The position numbers and the translations under genes were made by a program. The notes under the pieces were generated by a model. The model saw only the letters and a program-made list of their open reading frames with translations, was not told the origin of the DNA and made no database searches. A stretch of 64,000 nucleotides of DNA from assembly GCA_050299435.1 (NCBI GenBank), contig JBNKVX010000005.1:16837-80836 (forward strand), given 5' to 3'. This DNA is from 1162T-S-0a-05 sp050299435. GTDB taxonomy: Bacteria > Pseudomonadota > Gammaproteobacteria > Pseudomonadales > Cellvibrionaceae. This document shows, piece by piece, positions 9,169 through 18,096 of the stretch; positions within the stretch are counted from its first letter, which is position 1, and every line of letters starts with the position of its first letter.

Positions 9169-10206
9169 TCAACACTGACTGAATTCAGCCAATTCCTTAA
9201 GTTTTTCCGCTGCCAAGCCCGTTGCCAAAGCATCTTCGGCCATTGTCATTGCATCCTCAATTCTGGCGGCGAGCCCAGCAACGTAAATTGCAGCGCCGGC
9301 GTTCAAGGCAATGATTTTCCTGGCTTTTTCAGCAATTTCAGCAATCGCGCCATTTTCGTTTGCAAAGGCTGCACGAATAAGAGCGAGAGATTCCTCGGCT
9401 GTCTGTACGCTCAAACCCTCTAAATTTTCTGCCGCCAAACCAAAGTCTGCTGGATTGAGAGAATATTCGGTCACTTTGCCATTTTTGAGTTCAGCTACAT
9501 GATTATTTGCAGCAATGCTTAATTCATCCAAGCCGTCATCAGAATGCACTACCAGCACATGCTCACTGCCTAAACGACCCAATGCTTCCGCCATAGGTTT
9601 ACACAGTGCCGGGTTAAACACACCAATCACCTGCCGACGTACGCCAGCTGGATTAGTCATCGGGCCTAACATATTAAAAATGGTGCGCAAGGCCAGCTCC
9701 TTTCGCGGGCCAATCGCATGCTTCATTGCACCGTGATGCGCTGGCGCAAACATAAAACCCACACCCAGTGACTCAATCGCACTGGCTACACGCTCGGGAG
9801 ATAACTGTAAATTTACGCCAGCCGCTTCAAGCACATCTGCACTTCCCGTCGAACTGGAAACTGAACGATTTCCGTGCTTGGCCACATGCCCGCCAGCTGC
9901 AGCAACCACGAAGGCAGCTGCAGTAGATACGTTAAACAAGTTTGCCCCATCTCCCCCCGTTCCACAGGTATCAACAAGGTTTTCAGCGGCGACTTCGACC
10001 TTGGTGGATAGTTCTCGCATCACACTGGCCGCAGCGGTTATTTCATCGAGACTCTCGCTTTTCATTCGCAGGGCCACCAGAAAGCCCCCTATTTGAGCTG
10101 GCGTGCATTCACCCGTCATAATTTCGCGCATAACGGACTGCATCTCTTCAAATTCGAGATCCTTTCCTTCCACAACCCTGGCCAAGGCTTGTTTAATATT
10201 CATCAT
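9169..10206 (-). CDS. trpD: TrpD, anthranilate phosphoribosyltransferase
   Basis: TrpD transfers a phosphoribosyl group to anthranilate in tryptophan synthesis. The 345 residues show the PRPP-binding DTCGTGGDGANLFNVSTA and KHGNRSVSSSTGSADVLEA, followed by FMFAPAHHGAMKHAIGPRKE. Two ATG codons in a row are possible starts (10206 or 10203). It sits between trpG, 15 bp upstream, and trpC. The spacing suggests one transcript. Confidence 0.96.
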   Translation of the reverse strand: MMNIKQALARVVEGKDLEFEEMQSVMREIMTGECTPAQIGGFLVALRMKSESLDEITAAASVMRELSTKVEVAAENLVDTCGTGGDGANLFNVSTAAAFVVAAAGGHVAKHGNRSVSSSTGSADVLEAAGVNLQLSPERVASAIESLGVGFMFAPAHHGAMKHAIGPRKELALRTIFNMLGPMTNPAGVRRQVIGVFNPALCKPMAEALGRLGSEHVLVVHSDDGLDELSIAANNHVAELKNGKVTEYSLNPADFGLAAENLEGLSVQTAEESLALIRAAFANENGAIAEIAEKARKIIALNAGAAIYVAGLAARIEDAMTMAEDALATGLAAEKLKELAEFSQC

Positions 10207-10221
10207 CGCTTGTCCTGATTA

Positions 10222-10803
10222 TTATTTTTGGTTCAGAAAATTTTGTAAAAGTGCGTGCCCACATTCCGTCAAAATCGATTCAGGATGAAATTGTACTCCG
10301 TGAATATTCTTGTGCTTGTGCTTCACGCCCATGATCTCATCTACACTGCCGTCCTCATTTTGGGTCCAGGCAGTAATCTCCAATTCTTCAGGCAGACTCC
10401 CCTGCTGAATCACCAATGAATGATAGCGAGTGGCAATAAAGGGGTTTTCTATGCCTGCAAATACGCCTTTACCGGTATGATAGATTTTTGAAGTTTTTCC
10501 ATGCATCACTTGTTTTGCACGGACCACCTTCGCGCCAAAAGCCTCTCCGATGGATTGATGACCCAGACAAATACCCAAGATTGGGATGCGACCACCCAAA
10601 GTGCGAATGACCTCCAAAGAAACGCCCGCATCATGCGGCGTTCCCGGCCCAGGTGAAATCACAATACGTTCGGGCGTTGCGGCCTGAATCTTATCGACGC
10701 TCCACTCATCGTTACGAATCACATCAACGCTCGCGTTTAATTCGCTGAGATATTGCACTACGTTGTAGGTAAAAGAGTCGTAATTATCGATCATTAACAG
10801 CAT
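10222..10803 (-). CDS. trpG: TrpG, anthranilate synthase glutamine amidotransferase subunit
   Basis: TrpG supplies ammonia from glutamine to TrpE. This class-I amidotransferase of 193 residues begins MLLMIDNYDSFTYNVVQYL. It has the nucleophile in GICLGHQSIGE and the His-Glu pair in GVQFHPESIL. The frame runs open 37 codons upstream of the ATG at 10803, but those residues are not part of the family. It is first of trpGDC. Its partner trpE lies about 7.3 kb to the right, also on the minus strand. Confidence 0.95.
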   Translation of the reverse strand: MLLMIDNYDSFTYNVVQYLSELNASVDVIRNDEWSVDKIQAATPERIVISPGPGTPHDAGVSLEVIRTLGGRIPILGICLGHQSIGEAFGAKVVRAKQVMHGKTSKIYHTGKGVFAGIENPFIATRYHSLVIQQGSLPEELEITAWTQNEDGSVDEIMGVKHKHKNIHGVQFHPESILTECGHALLQNFLNQK

Positions 10804-11275
10804 GGCGTAGCAACTCACGTTTGAAAGCGGGGCATTATATGCTGACTTCCACACTTGCTTAAGCACTTTCCGTACAAGTTCAGCACCGTCGGTTTTTTTT
10901 ACGCATTTACACAAATAGGTCTATGTCACGGAAACCCACAATAATAGATGTCACCATTTTTCTATAAATGGGGAATATAGTGGCGCCCAACCCCAGCCAA
11001 CTTGTGTATATTGGTAACACCTCTTGAGATCAGTTTAGATAAGAAATTCCGCCTTTTTGTGCTCAATTACTACAATTGTCTACCTTTAGATCAATTTGGA
11101 CAGTATTTGATTCAATTGAACGATCCAATACAGGCTTAAGTGTGTGGAACAGCGAATTCCTCCACTTAACCTGCGAATTTAACCGCCAATCGGAACAATT
11201 CGTGCATGAAAAACCGCTTGAACCGTCTTGTGTCACGCAATTTACTATAAATTCTAAGATTCAGGTTAAAACGAC
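10804..11275. other. Intergenic region between divergent trpG and DUF1631 gene
   Basis: About 470 bp without a supported gene. It must hold the promoters of trpGDC (leftward) and of the DUF1631 gene (rightward). I see no Trp-codon-rich leader peptide followed by competing hairpins, so classical attenuation is not evident. No repeat or RNA gene was recognised. Confidence 0.5.
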
Positions 11276-13546
11276 ATGTCACCCAAGGACAAAAAGACAG
11301 ACTCAATTGAGCTGGTGCGGCCAAGTAACAAGCCCCCGCTTAATCCTCCGCGTGTCTTAAATCATATACTGCACCAGTCCCTGGATAGCTGTTCTCAGCT
11401 TTTGGAGCACATGTTTTCAGCCACTGACGACCTTTTTTACGATCTTTCCAAGCGCGCTTCCAGCAATAACGAAGAAAACCTTTATTTTGAGTCAATGCGT
11501 GAAATCCGCATCAAGAAGCACGGCGTGATAACCCATTTTCTGCGTGGAATCTCAGAATCATTTAATGACCTAATCCTCAACAAGGTGCCACCTAAAAACG
11601 AAAACAGCAACGATGATGATGTTCATCTGGCTATAGTCGAAGGAGATGAGCTTGAAGTTCAGCTTGCCCGGAAAAATATGGCAGACCGCACTCGTGATAC
11701 CTATAAGGAAGAACTCTACGAACTGACCATACGTCTGGATCATTTGCTCCTGCAAGTTAATGTAAATGATGACTCCAATCCGCTGGACCCAACCCAAATT
11801 TCAGCTGCATTTATCGCGGCTTGTGAAGAACAACTCGCAATCAATATCAAAGCACGCCTGATTGTGTTCAAACTTTTTGAGAAACATGTATTAAAGCAAC
11901 TTGGCCACATATACGCTGATGCCAATCAAGTCCTGGTTGAAGCTGGCATCTTACCCAAGGTACCTCGGAATCTGGGCTCCAAAGGTGGGCAAAGTGAATA
12001 TCGCGACGACCATTCCGAAGAAGAAGCTCACAGTGAAGCTGAAAGCAAAACATCTCAGGAAGTGCCAGTTCATTTTAATCTTGACCTGAGCTCATTAACC
12101 AACCTCATGGCTTCTGCGCGCGTGGCTCAAACAGGTCTATTTTCTGCGAATGGCCAAGCCAACCCCAACGGTTACACTTACTATCTGTATTCCAGCAACC
12201 CCGGTCCAGTGATGCAGCCACCCGAGCTTTCTTCATTGTTGACCAAGACCCAGCCTTTGGTGGACCGTCAACTCGCCAGCGTTGAGCCTCGAAATATTGT
12301 TGCCGATATTATTAATCAGTTACTTGCAAAGCGTGATCCTGAAGTTCCTCAGGCACTGGAGCAAACTGAGGAAGACATTATTAATCTTGTTGCAATGTTT
12401 TTCGACAAGGTTCTTGAGGATGAAAATTTGCCCTTAGCAGTTCAGTCGCTGATTTGCAGATTGCAGATTCCGATATTGAAAGTGGCCTTGCACGACAAAT
12501 CCTTTTTGATCAGCGAAGAGCACCCGGCACGACGCTTAATTAACACTGTGACACGTGCCGGAATTGGTTTTGATGAATCTAAACCACTTGAACGAGACCC
12601 ACTCTATCGAGTCATTGTCGATGGAGTGCAAAACATCAATCGTCAATATAAGAGCGATCTCAGTATTTTTGTAGAAGTGCAAAATGAGATTGAAGCCTTC
12701 ATCAACAATGAAAAACACAAAGCTGGCATTGTTGAAAAACGCACCACACAAACTGAAACAGGCAAATCCAAAATCAAAAGCGCCCGTATCACTTCTCAAG
12801 CGGCACTGTACGAGAAAATGAAAGAAGCTGAACTGCCCGATGAGATCAGCACCTTCCTCACCAACACGTGGTTGCAAGTTTTAGTGATTACATTATTGAA
12901 ATTTGGAAAGGGCAGCCCGCAGTGGCTTGAAATGGAACAGCTCATCTCGGATTTGATTTGGTTGTGTCAACCGAAAATAGATGACAGATCTATTGCGCGC
13001 AAAGCACGACTGCAGCCTGAAATATTGCAACGCATTGAAGCAGGCTTGGAAACCGCAATCGACAATCCTGAAAATCGTTCCACCAAAATCAGCATCATTG
13101 AATCAACACTCACCAAATTGGATGAGGAAAATGGTGTGGAATTTGTGGAATACCGCAGCTTGAACGATGAGCAAAAGCATGCACTTGGGAAAGAAGAGGG
13201 ACGTGATAAAGCCTGGGAGGACATGACAGCGTTAGAACGTCAGCAGTCGAAATACGAAGAACTTTCAACAAAATATTACACACTTGCAAAAGATATCCCC
13301 GCCGGTACATGGCTAGAGTATTTTGATCAAGGTTCAGGCCGCCAAATCCGCTGCAAGCTGAGCGCAAAAATAGATGCAGAAACCTACCTTTTTGTGAATC
13401 GCTTTGGTTTAAAAACCATTGAAAAGACACGCAGAGAATTTGCCTATGACTTGCAGTTTGAAAAAGCCAGACCCTTAGACAGCCGCCCCTTGTTTGAGCG
13501 TCTAATGGAAAAAGTTGTGGACACACTAAAATCGCCCTCCACTTGA
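11276..13546 (+). CDS. DUF1631 family protein
   Basis: The 756-residue product matches the DUF1631 family of gammaproteobacteria: an N-terminal helical region with LLEHMFSATDDLFYDLSKRA, an acidic low-complexity linker near residues 235-265 (SEEEAHSEAE), then a long helical domain. Near the C-terminus is a PilZ-like beta segment, GTWLEYFDQGSGRQIRCKLS. A PilZ fold would suggest c-di-GMP binding, but I do not see a clear RxxxR plus D/NxSxxG pair, so this is only a suggestion. There is no signal peptide. It stands alone between trpG and prsK. Confidence 0.8.
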   Translation: MSPKDKKTDSIELVRPSNKPPLNPPRVLNHILHQSLDSCSQLLEHMFSATDDLFYDLSKRASSNNEENLYFESMREIRIKKHGVITHFLRGISESFNDLILNKVPPKNENSNDDDVHLAIVEGDELEVQLARKNMADRTRDTYKEELYELTIRLDHLLLQVNVNDDSNPLDPTQISAAFIAACEEQLAINIKARLIVFKLFEKHVLKQLGHIYADANQVLVEAGILPKVPRNLGSKGGQSEYRDDHSEEEAHSEAESKTSQEVPVHFNLDLSSLTNLMASARVAQTGLFSANGQANPNGYTYYLYSSNPGPVMQPPELSSLLTKTQPLVDRQLASVEPRNIVADIINQLLAKRDPEVPQALEQTEEDIINLVAMFFDKVLEDENLPLAVQSLICRLQIPILKVALHDKSFLISEEHPARRLINTVTRAGIGFDESKPLERDPLYRVIVDGVQNINRQYKSDLSIFVEVQNEIEAFINNEKHKAGIVEKRTTQTETGKSKIKSARITSQAALYEKMKEAELPDEISTFLTNTWLQVLVITLLKFGKGSPQWLEMEQLISDLIWLCQPKIDDRSIARKARLQPEILQRIEAGLETAIDNPENRSTKISIIESTLTKLDEENGVEFVEYRSLNDEQKHALGKEEGRDKAWEDMTALERQQSKYEELSTKYYTLAKDIPAGTWLEYFDQGSGRQIRCKLSAKIDAETYLFVNRFGLKTIEKTRREFAYDLQFEKARPLDSRPLFERLMEKVVDTLKSPST

Positions 13547-13657
13547 TTATGCGGCATCACAAAGATGCTGCTTACTCCTCATATTTAGTCCCTCATTGGT
13601 CGCTTAGCACGATCACGTGATAACATCCCGCCGGAACTTATTGCAAATTCGTAGAAT

Positions 13658-15730
13658 ATGGATCTGAGCAGCCTTACACAGACGGCGTTTTTAAGCGCAA
13701 CTATCTCAAGCCTCGTATTTGCGCTCACGACTTTGTATCAGTCAATCAAAAGAAATGTACACTGGTCTTTTTCAGTTGCAGCGATTTTGCAGACTCTCTG
13801 GCTGGCTGGTATCACCTGGTTCAACAGTCACCCTTTGCTCAACATCTATTCCTGGCAACTCGGTGAAGCGCTTCATTATCTAAGCTGGATTATTGCCTTA
13901 TTACTCACCACCCGCCGTTATTGTAATCAGGATCTTCCACGCGCGTATATTCTGTTAATTAGTTTAATTAGTGTTTCTTGCGTCGCATTGTTTTTTGCAA
14001 ATTTTGTTTTTCATATCCCTCTCGACTATGTTATTGGAATTATTTGTTGGCAAGGTATTGGCCTTTCCATATTCGGCTTACTGAGCGTTGAGCAGTTATA
14101 TCGAAATATCAGCAACATACGTTTAATAAAACTTATTAGCATTAATCTCGCAATTGGCTTTGTTTTCGATGCTTGGTTATTTTCGCATAGTATTTTGTCA
14201 AATGGCATTGCCGAAAACATGTGGCAAGCGCGCGCAGCCGTTATGATGGCCACTTCGGTCTTTATGGCTATAGGCACCATTACATTAAGTCAAAGCCCCT
14301 TACAACCGGCTAAAATTACTGTTTCACGTCCCATTGCTTTTTATACTACTTCGCTAGTTATAGTTGGTTTTCTATTTACTATCCTGGCTAGCAGTGGCTA
14401 CTATATTCAACTGTATGGCGGTAGTTGGGGTACGGTGATTTACACCATTCTCGTGGTTTCCACGCTACTCATAATTGTGTTGCTCTACTCTTCTCGTTCG
14501 TTGAGAGAAAAAATAAATGTCCAAATCAATAAACATTTATTTAGTCACAAATATGATTATCGTGCAGAATGGTTAAAATTGATTGATAAACTTTCACAAC
14601 CCACCTCGAAGATTAGCAGCCATGAGAGAGCAATAACAAGCCTGGCTCAACTGTTTAAATGCAGTGGAGGAGCGCTTTGGTTACGCCGCGGGAAAATTCT
14701 TGTTCCTACAAAACAAATCAATACCGACTTGGAAATATCTCAATGTATAGAGTCGGTAGATTCGGATTTTTGCCAAGTTATGGAAAACGAAGACTGGGTT
14801 TTTTATCTGGATGGCTTAAGTGGTGCGCTAGCACAGCACAACGAATTTTTGCCGGAGTGGGCCACTCAAAATAAAAATTTTTGGCTGATACTTCCGCTGC
14901 TAAATGAAAGCACACTAATAGGTTTCATAGTGCTAAATAGACCCAAAGAAGATTCCATCCTGAATTGGGAAGATTTAGATTTGTTAAAAACAGTAGGCAG
15001 GCAGGTTGCCTCGTATTTACAGCTTCGCGAACAAGGTGAGCAACTCACAGAAGCTCGACAATTCGATGCTTTTAATCGCTTATCTGCTTATGTGATGCAT
15101 GATTTAAAAAACCTGATCGCACAGCAATCGCTAGTCGTAAAAAATGCTGAAAAACACAAAGACAACCCGGCCTTTGTCGAAGATGCAATTAATACCATTA
15201 ACAATTCAGTTAATAGAATGAATAATCTGCTGCGCAAATTGCAGCACAACGAGCCGCTAGAAGCAAAAACCCTGACACTGAAAAACATTCTTTTCTCTGC
15301 GGTCAAACAATGTCAACGCGCGCTACCTGCCCCTACTTTAAGACGAGTAGATGAACACATTCGTATAAAAGCTGACCCCGACAGTTTAATCATGGTTTTC
15401 ACGCATATTATCAGTAACGCCCAGGATGCTACCCCATCAGATGGATACGTTGATGTATCTGCAGGTATTGTAGGAAATAACGTCGTTATTTATATTGAAG
15501 ACAACGGTGAAGGGATGACGGCTGAATTCATCGAAGATAAACTGTTTAAACCCTTCGAAACGACGAAATCAGGAAAAGGAATGGGTATTGGTGTATTCCA
15601 GGCACGTGAGTATGCTCAGAGTTTAGGCGGCAATGTGCAGGTTGAAAGTTCCCCAGGAGAAGGAACAAGCTTTATAATCTCTCTTCCAATGGTTCACATC
15701 ACATCCGAAGATGTTGAACACGAACTTTAA
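13658..15730 (+). CDS. prsK: PrsK-like membrane histidine kinase (PEP-CTERM/EPS system)
   Basis: The 690-residue sensor kinase opens with about eight to nine hydrophobic membrane segments (residues about 10-295), then a GAF-like domain (about 330-460) and a kinase core. The histidine is in MHDLKNLIAQQ, followed by NAQDATPSDG, DNGEGM and GKGMGIGVFQARE of the ATPase domain. This order and the LKNL H-box match PrsK, the kinase found with exosortase/PEP-CTERM exopolysaccharide loci. Its cognate regulator follows after 11 bp. No exosortase or EPS genes are in the window, so here the pair acts at a distance or on other targets. Confidence 0.87.
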   Translation: MDLSSLTQTAFLSATISSLVFALTTLYQSIKRNVHWSFSVAAILQTLWLAGITWFNSHPLLNIYSWQLGEALHYLSWIIALLLTTRRYCNQDLPRAYILLISLISVSCVALFFANFVFHIPLDYVIGIICWQGIGLSIFGLLSVEQLYRNISNIRLIKLISINLAIGFVFDAWLFSHSILSNGIAENMWQARAAVMMATSVFMAIGTITLSQSPLQPAKITVSRPIAFYTTSLVIVGFLFTILASSGYYIQLYGGSWGTVIYTILVVSTLLIIVLLYSSRSLREKINVQINKHLFSHKYDYRAEWLKLIDKLSQPTSKISSHERAITSLAQLFKCSGGALWLRRGKILVPTKQINTDLEISQCIESVDSDFCQVMENEDWVFYLDGLSGALAQHNEFLPEWATQNKNFWLILPLLNESTLIGFIVLNRPKEDSILNWEDLDLLKTVGRQVASYLQLREQGEQLTEARQFDAFNRLSAYVMHDLKNLIAQQSLVVKNAEKHKDNPAFVEDAINTINNSVNRMNNLLRKLQHNEPLEAKTLTLKNILFSAVKQCQRALPAPTLRRVDEHIRIKADPDSLIMVFTHIISNAQDATPSDGYVDVSAGIVGNNVVIYIEDNGEGMTAEFIEDKLFKPFETTKSGKGMGIGVFQAREYAQSLGGNVQVESSPGEGTSFIISLPMVHITSEDVEHEL

Positions 15731-15741
15731 AAGACCAGGAA

Positions 15742-17100
15742 ATGACAGACGAAAAACCAAAATTATTAATCGTTGAAGATGACCTTGGTCTGCAAAGCCA
15801 ACTTCGCTGGCACTTTGATCAATATGAAGTCATTGTTGCGGGTAACCGCGTAGACGCAATAGACGCTATTCGCCTGCATGAGCCTCCGTTGGTACTGCAG
15901 GATTTGGGATTGCCGCCAGATGATGAAGGTGTGGACGAAGGCTTTCGTTGCATCCGTGAAATTTCGACTTTAGCACCCAATACAAAAATCATTGTCATGA
16001 CAGGAAATGCCGATTATGAAAATGCTGTCCGCGCGGTGGCAATGGGCGCCTATGACTTTTATCAAAAGCCTGTCAATTCAGAAACGCTCGATTTAATTTT
16101 GCAGCGTGCCTTTCATATATTTGAATTAGAAGAGCAAAACCGTCGATTGCAAGAACAACAGCAAGAACCGCTTGAAGGCATCATTGCCTGCGATCCGGCA
16201 ATGATGAAGATTTGTCGGACTATTGAAAAACTTGCCCCTTCCGATGTGACGTGCACACTCACTGGAGAAAGCGGAACCGGGAAAGAGGTTTTAGCGCGCG
16301 CACTTCACCAGCTAAGCACACGAAGCGCTGGTCGCATGGTGGCAATTAATTGTGCCGCCGTGCCAGAAAACCTAATGGAAAGTGAATTATTTGGTTACGA
16401 AAAAGGCGCGTTTACCGGCGCAAATAAACGTACTTTGGGCAAGGTTGAAACTGCTTCAGGCGGTACACTTTTTCTTGATGAAATAGGTGATATGCCCCTG
16501 CCACTGCAGGCTAAGTTGCTGCGTTTTTTACAGGAACGTGTCATAGAGCGTGTAGGTGGACGTGAAGAAATACCCGTTGATGTGCGAGTAGTTTGCGCAA
16601 CCAATAAAGATTTAAAAAAAATGGTGCAGGAACAAACTTTCCGTGAAGACCTTTATTACCGTATTTGCGAAATGGAAATTTACATTCCTCCTTTGCGAGA
16701 TAGACATGGTGATAAATTGCTTCTAGCCAGGCATTTCCTCAGAAAGTTCACAGAACAAAGCCCACAAAACGTCACTGGTTTTTCGTCAGAAGCGGTTGAT
16801 GCCATTGAAGCCTATGATTGGCCAGGCAACATACGTGAAATGGAAAACCGTGTAAAACGCGGTGTTGTTATGGCGGATGACAAACTTCTCTCTTCAGAAG
16901 ATTTAGGCCTGGTGTCGGATGAAAGCCTCAATATTAATTTAAGACAGGTTCGTCAAAATGCTGAGAAGAATGCAATATTGCGAGCACTCGCCATTAAGGA
17001 AGGCAATATATCTGCAGCATCCAAGTTACTGGGCGTCACACGTCCAACGCTTTATGACTTGATCAAGAAATATAATATTCAGGTTGCTACAACAGAATAG
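15742..17100 (+). CDS. prsR: PrsR-like sigma-54-dependent response regulator
   Basis: The 452-residue NtrC-family activator has a receiver domain (phospho-acceptor Asp54 in LVLQDLGLPP) and a sigma-54 AAA+ domain with Walker A GESGTGKE and the sigma-54 contact loop GAFTGA. At the C-terminus is a Fis-type helix-turn-helix, ISAASKLLGVTRPTLYDLIKK. It matches PrsR, partner of PrsK, and lies 11 bp after that gene. Targets would be sigma-54 promoters of exopolysaccharide or exosortase genes, by family. The adjacent CapB-like gene is convergent, so it is not in the same operon. Confidence 0.88.
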   Translation: MTDEKPKLLIVEDDLGLQSQLRWHFDQYEVIVAGNRVDAIDAIRLHEPPLVLQDLGLPPDDEGVDEGFRCIREISTLAPNTKIIVMTGNADYENAVRAVAMGAYDFYQKPVNSETLDLILQRAFHIFELEEQNRRLQEQQQEPLEGIIACDPAMMKICRTIEKLAPSDVTCTLTGESGTGKEVLARALHQLSTRSAGRMVAINCAAVPENLMESELFGYEKGAFTGANKRTLGKVETASGGTLFLDEIGDMPLPLQAKLLRFLQERVIERVGGREEIPVDVRVVCATNKDLKKMVQEQTFREDLYYRICEMEIYIPPLRDRHGDKLLLARHFLRKFTEQSPQNVTGFSSEAVDAIEAYDWPGNIREMENRVKRGVVMADDKLLSSEDLGLVSDESLNINLRQVRQNAEKNAILRALAIKEGNISAASKLLGVTRPTLYDLIKKYNIQVATTE

Positions 17101-17123
17101 TAAATTTAGGCATGATGCCCTGT

Positions 17124-17852
17124 TTACATGTGGTTAAAGATCATACCGGCTAAACGTTTTTCACCAATGGCATCAATGCAGAATTGCACCTGCGATTCAG
17201 TGACCTTCCCATAGGGAACAACCAACACAACCATATCGCACATGCTCGCCAAAATTCGAATATCAGCCGAGTACTCTCCCACAGCAGGCGAATCAATAAG
17301 AATATAACGATCGGGATAACGCGCTTTTAACTCTTGCAAAAAAGTATGCATACGCTTGGACGCAAGGCGTTCGGTTGCGCCTTCGCGATTACCACCTACT
17401 GGCACAACACGCACACGAGGAATACCCGACGCATAGACTATCGACTCGACACCCATTGTTGGGGCATCCAGATAGTCTGTAAGCCCAGCATCCGTATCCG
17501 TCACAATTAAAGAATCTGCTGCCGGCGCATAGTAATTGCAGTCTACCAGGAGCGAAGTTCGCGTTTTATCCAAGGCAATCGCGGCAGCTAAATTGTTGAC
17601 TACATAAGTACAACCACCGTTGGGGACAACTGAAGTCACCATGCACACGAAATTTTTGCTGCTGGATTTAGAATACAAACGCGTTCGAAGATCACGGAAT
17701 ACTTTCAAACGCTGATCATTGGAAACACTCTGATAAAGTATTTTCATGTGATCCAATTCAGCCCGGCTGAATCGATGGATCTCAGACATCTTATCGATGC
17801 GTGCATCTGAGGACGCAATGGCATCTTTTAGATTGGTTACTTTTTTCTCCAA
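17124..17852 (-). CDS. CapB/CpsD-like ParA-type protein with degenerate Walker A
   Basis: The 242-residue product has the fold of the cytoplasmic domain of bacterial tyrosine kinases and ParA/MinD ATPases. The P-loop position reads TSVVPNGGCTYVVNNLA, so the usual GEGKT/S lysine and threonine are not conserved. Downstream, LLVDCNYYAP (A' box) and ILIDSPAVGE (Walker B) are kept. Variants like this occur in exopolysaccharide clusters and are unlikely to be ordinary ATP-dependent kinases. There is no tyrosine-rich tail. Its place next to prsKR suggests a role in polysaccharide synthesis or export. That role is inference. Confidence 0.75.
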   Translation of the reverse strand: MEKKVTNLKDAIASSDARIDKMSEIHRFSRAELDHMKILYQSVSNDQRLKVFRDLRTRLYSKSSSKNFVCMVTSVVPNGGCTYVVNNLAAAIALDKTRTSLLVDCNYYAPAADSLIVTDTDAGLTDYLDAPTMGVESIVYASGIPRVRVVPVGGNREGATERLASKRMHTFLQELKARYPDRYILIDSPAVGEYSADIRILASMCDMVVLVVPYGKVTESQVQFCIDAIGEKRLAGMIFNHM

Positions 17853-18096
17853 GGTCTTTCCCCTTAAATTCCCTTAACTTTTACCTGCTTACTACACATC
17901 GTAATTGTCACTAACGGACAATCATAATCTGCCATAACATCGTGATTATTTTGTCCTGGTATGCTTACATTCCATGTAAATACAATGCCTTAGCTTGAGC
18001 TTGGGTTAATAGTAGCAAATCGCCGAAGTCCTAGAAAACGTATTATGCACTGAGAGTATTAAATTTAGGATCAAGGGCATTCTTTTGCGACAAAGC

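Noticed and set aside
10804..11275. trp attenuator upstream of trpG
   Set aside because: No short peptide with adjacent Trp codons followed by alternative stems could be found.
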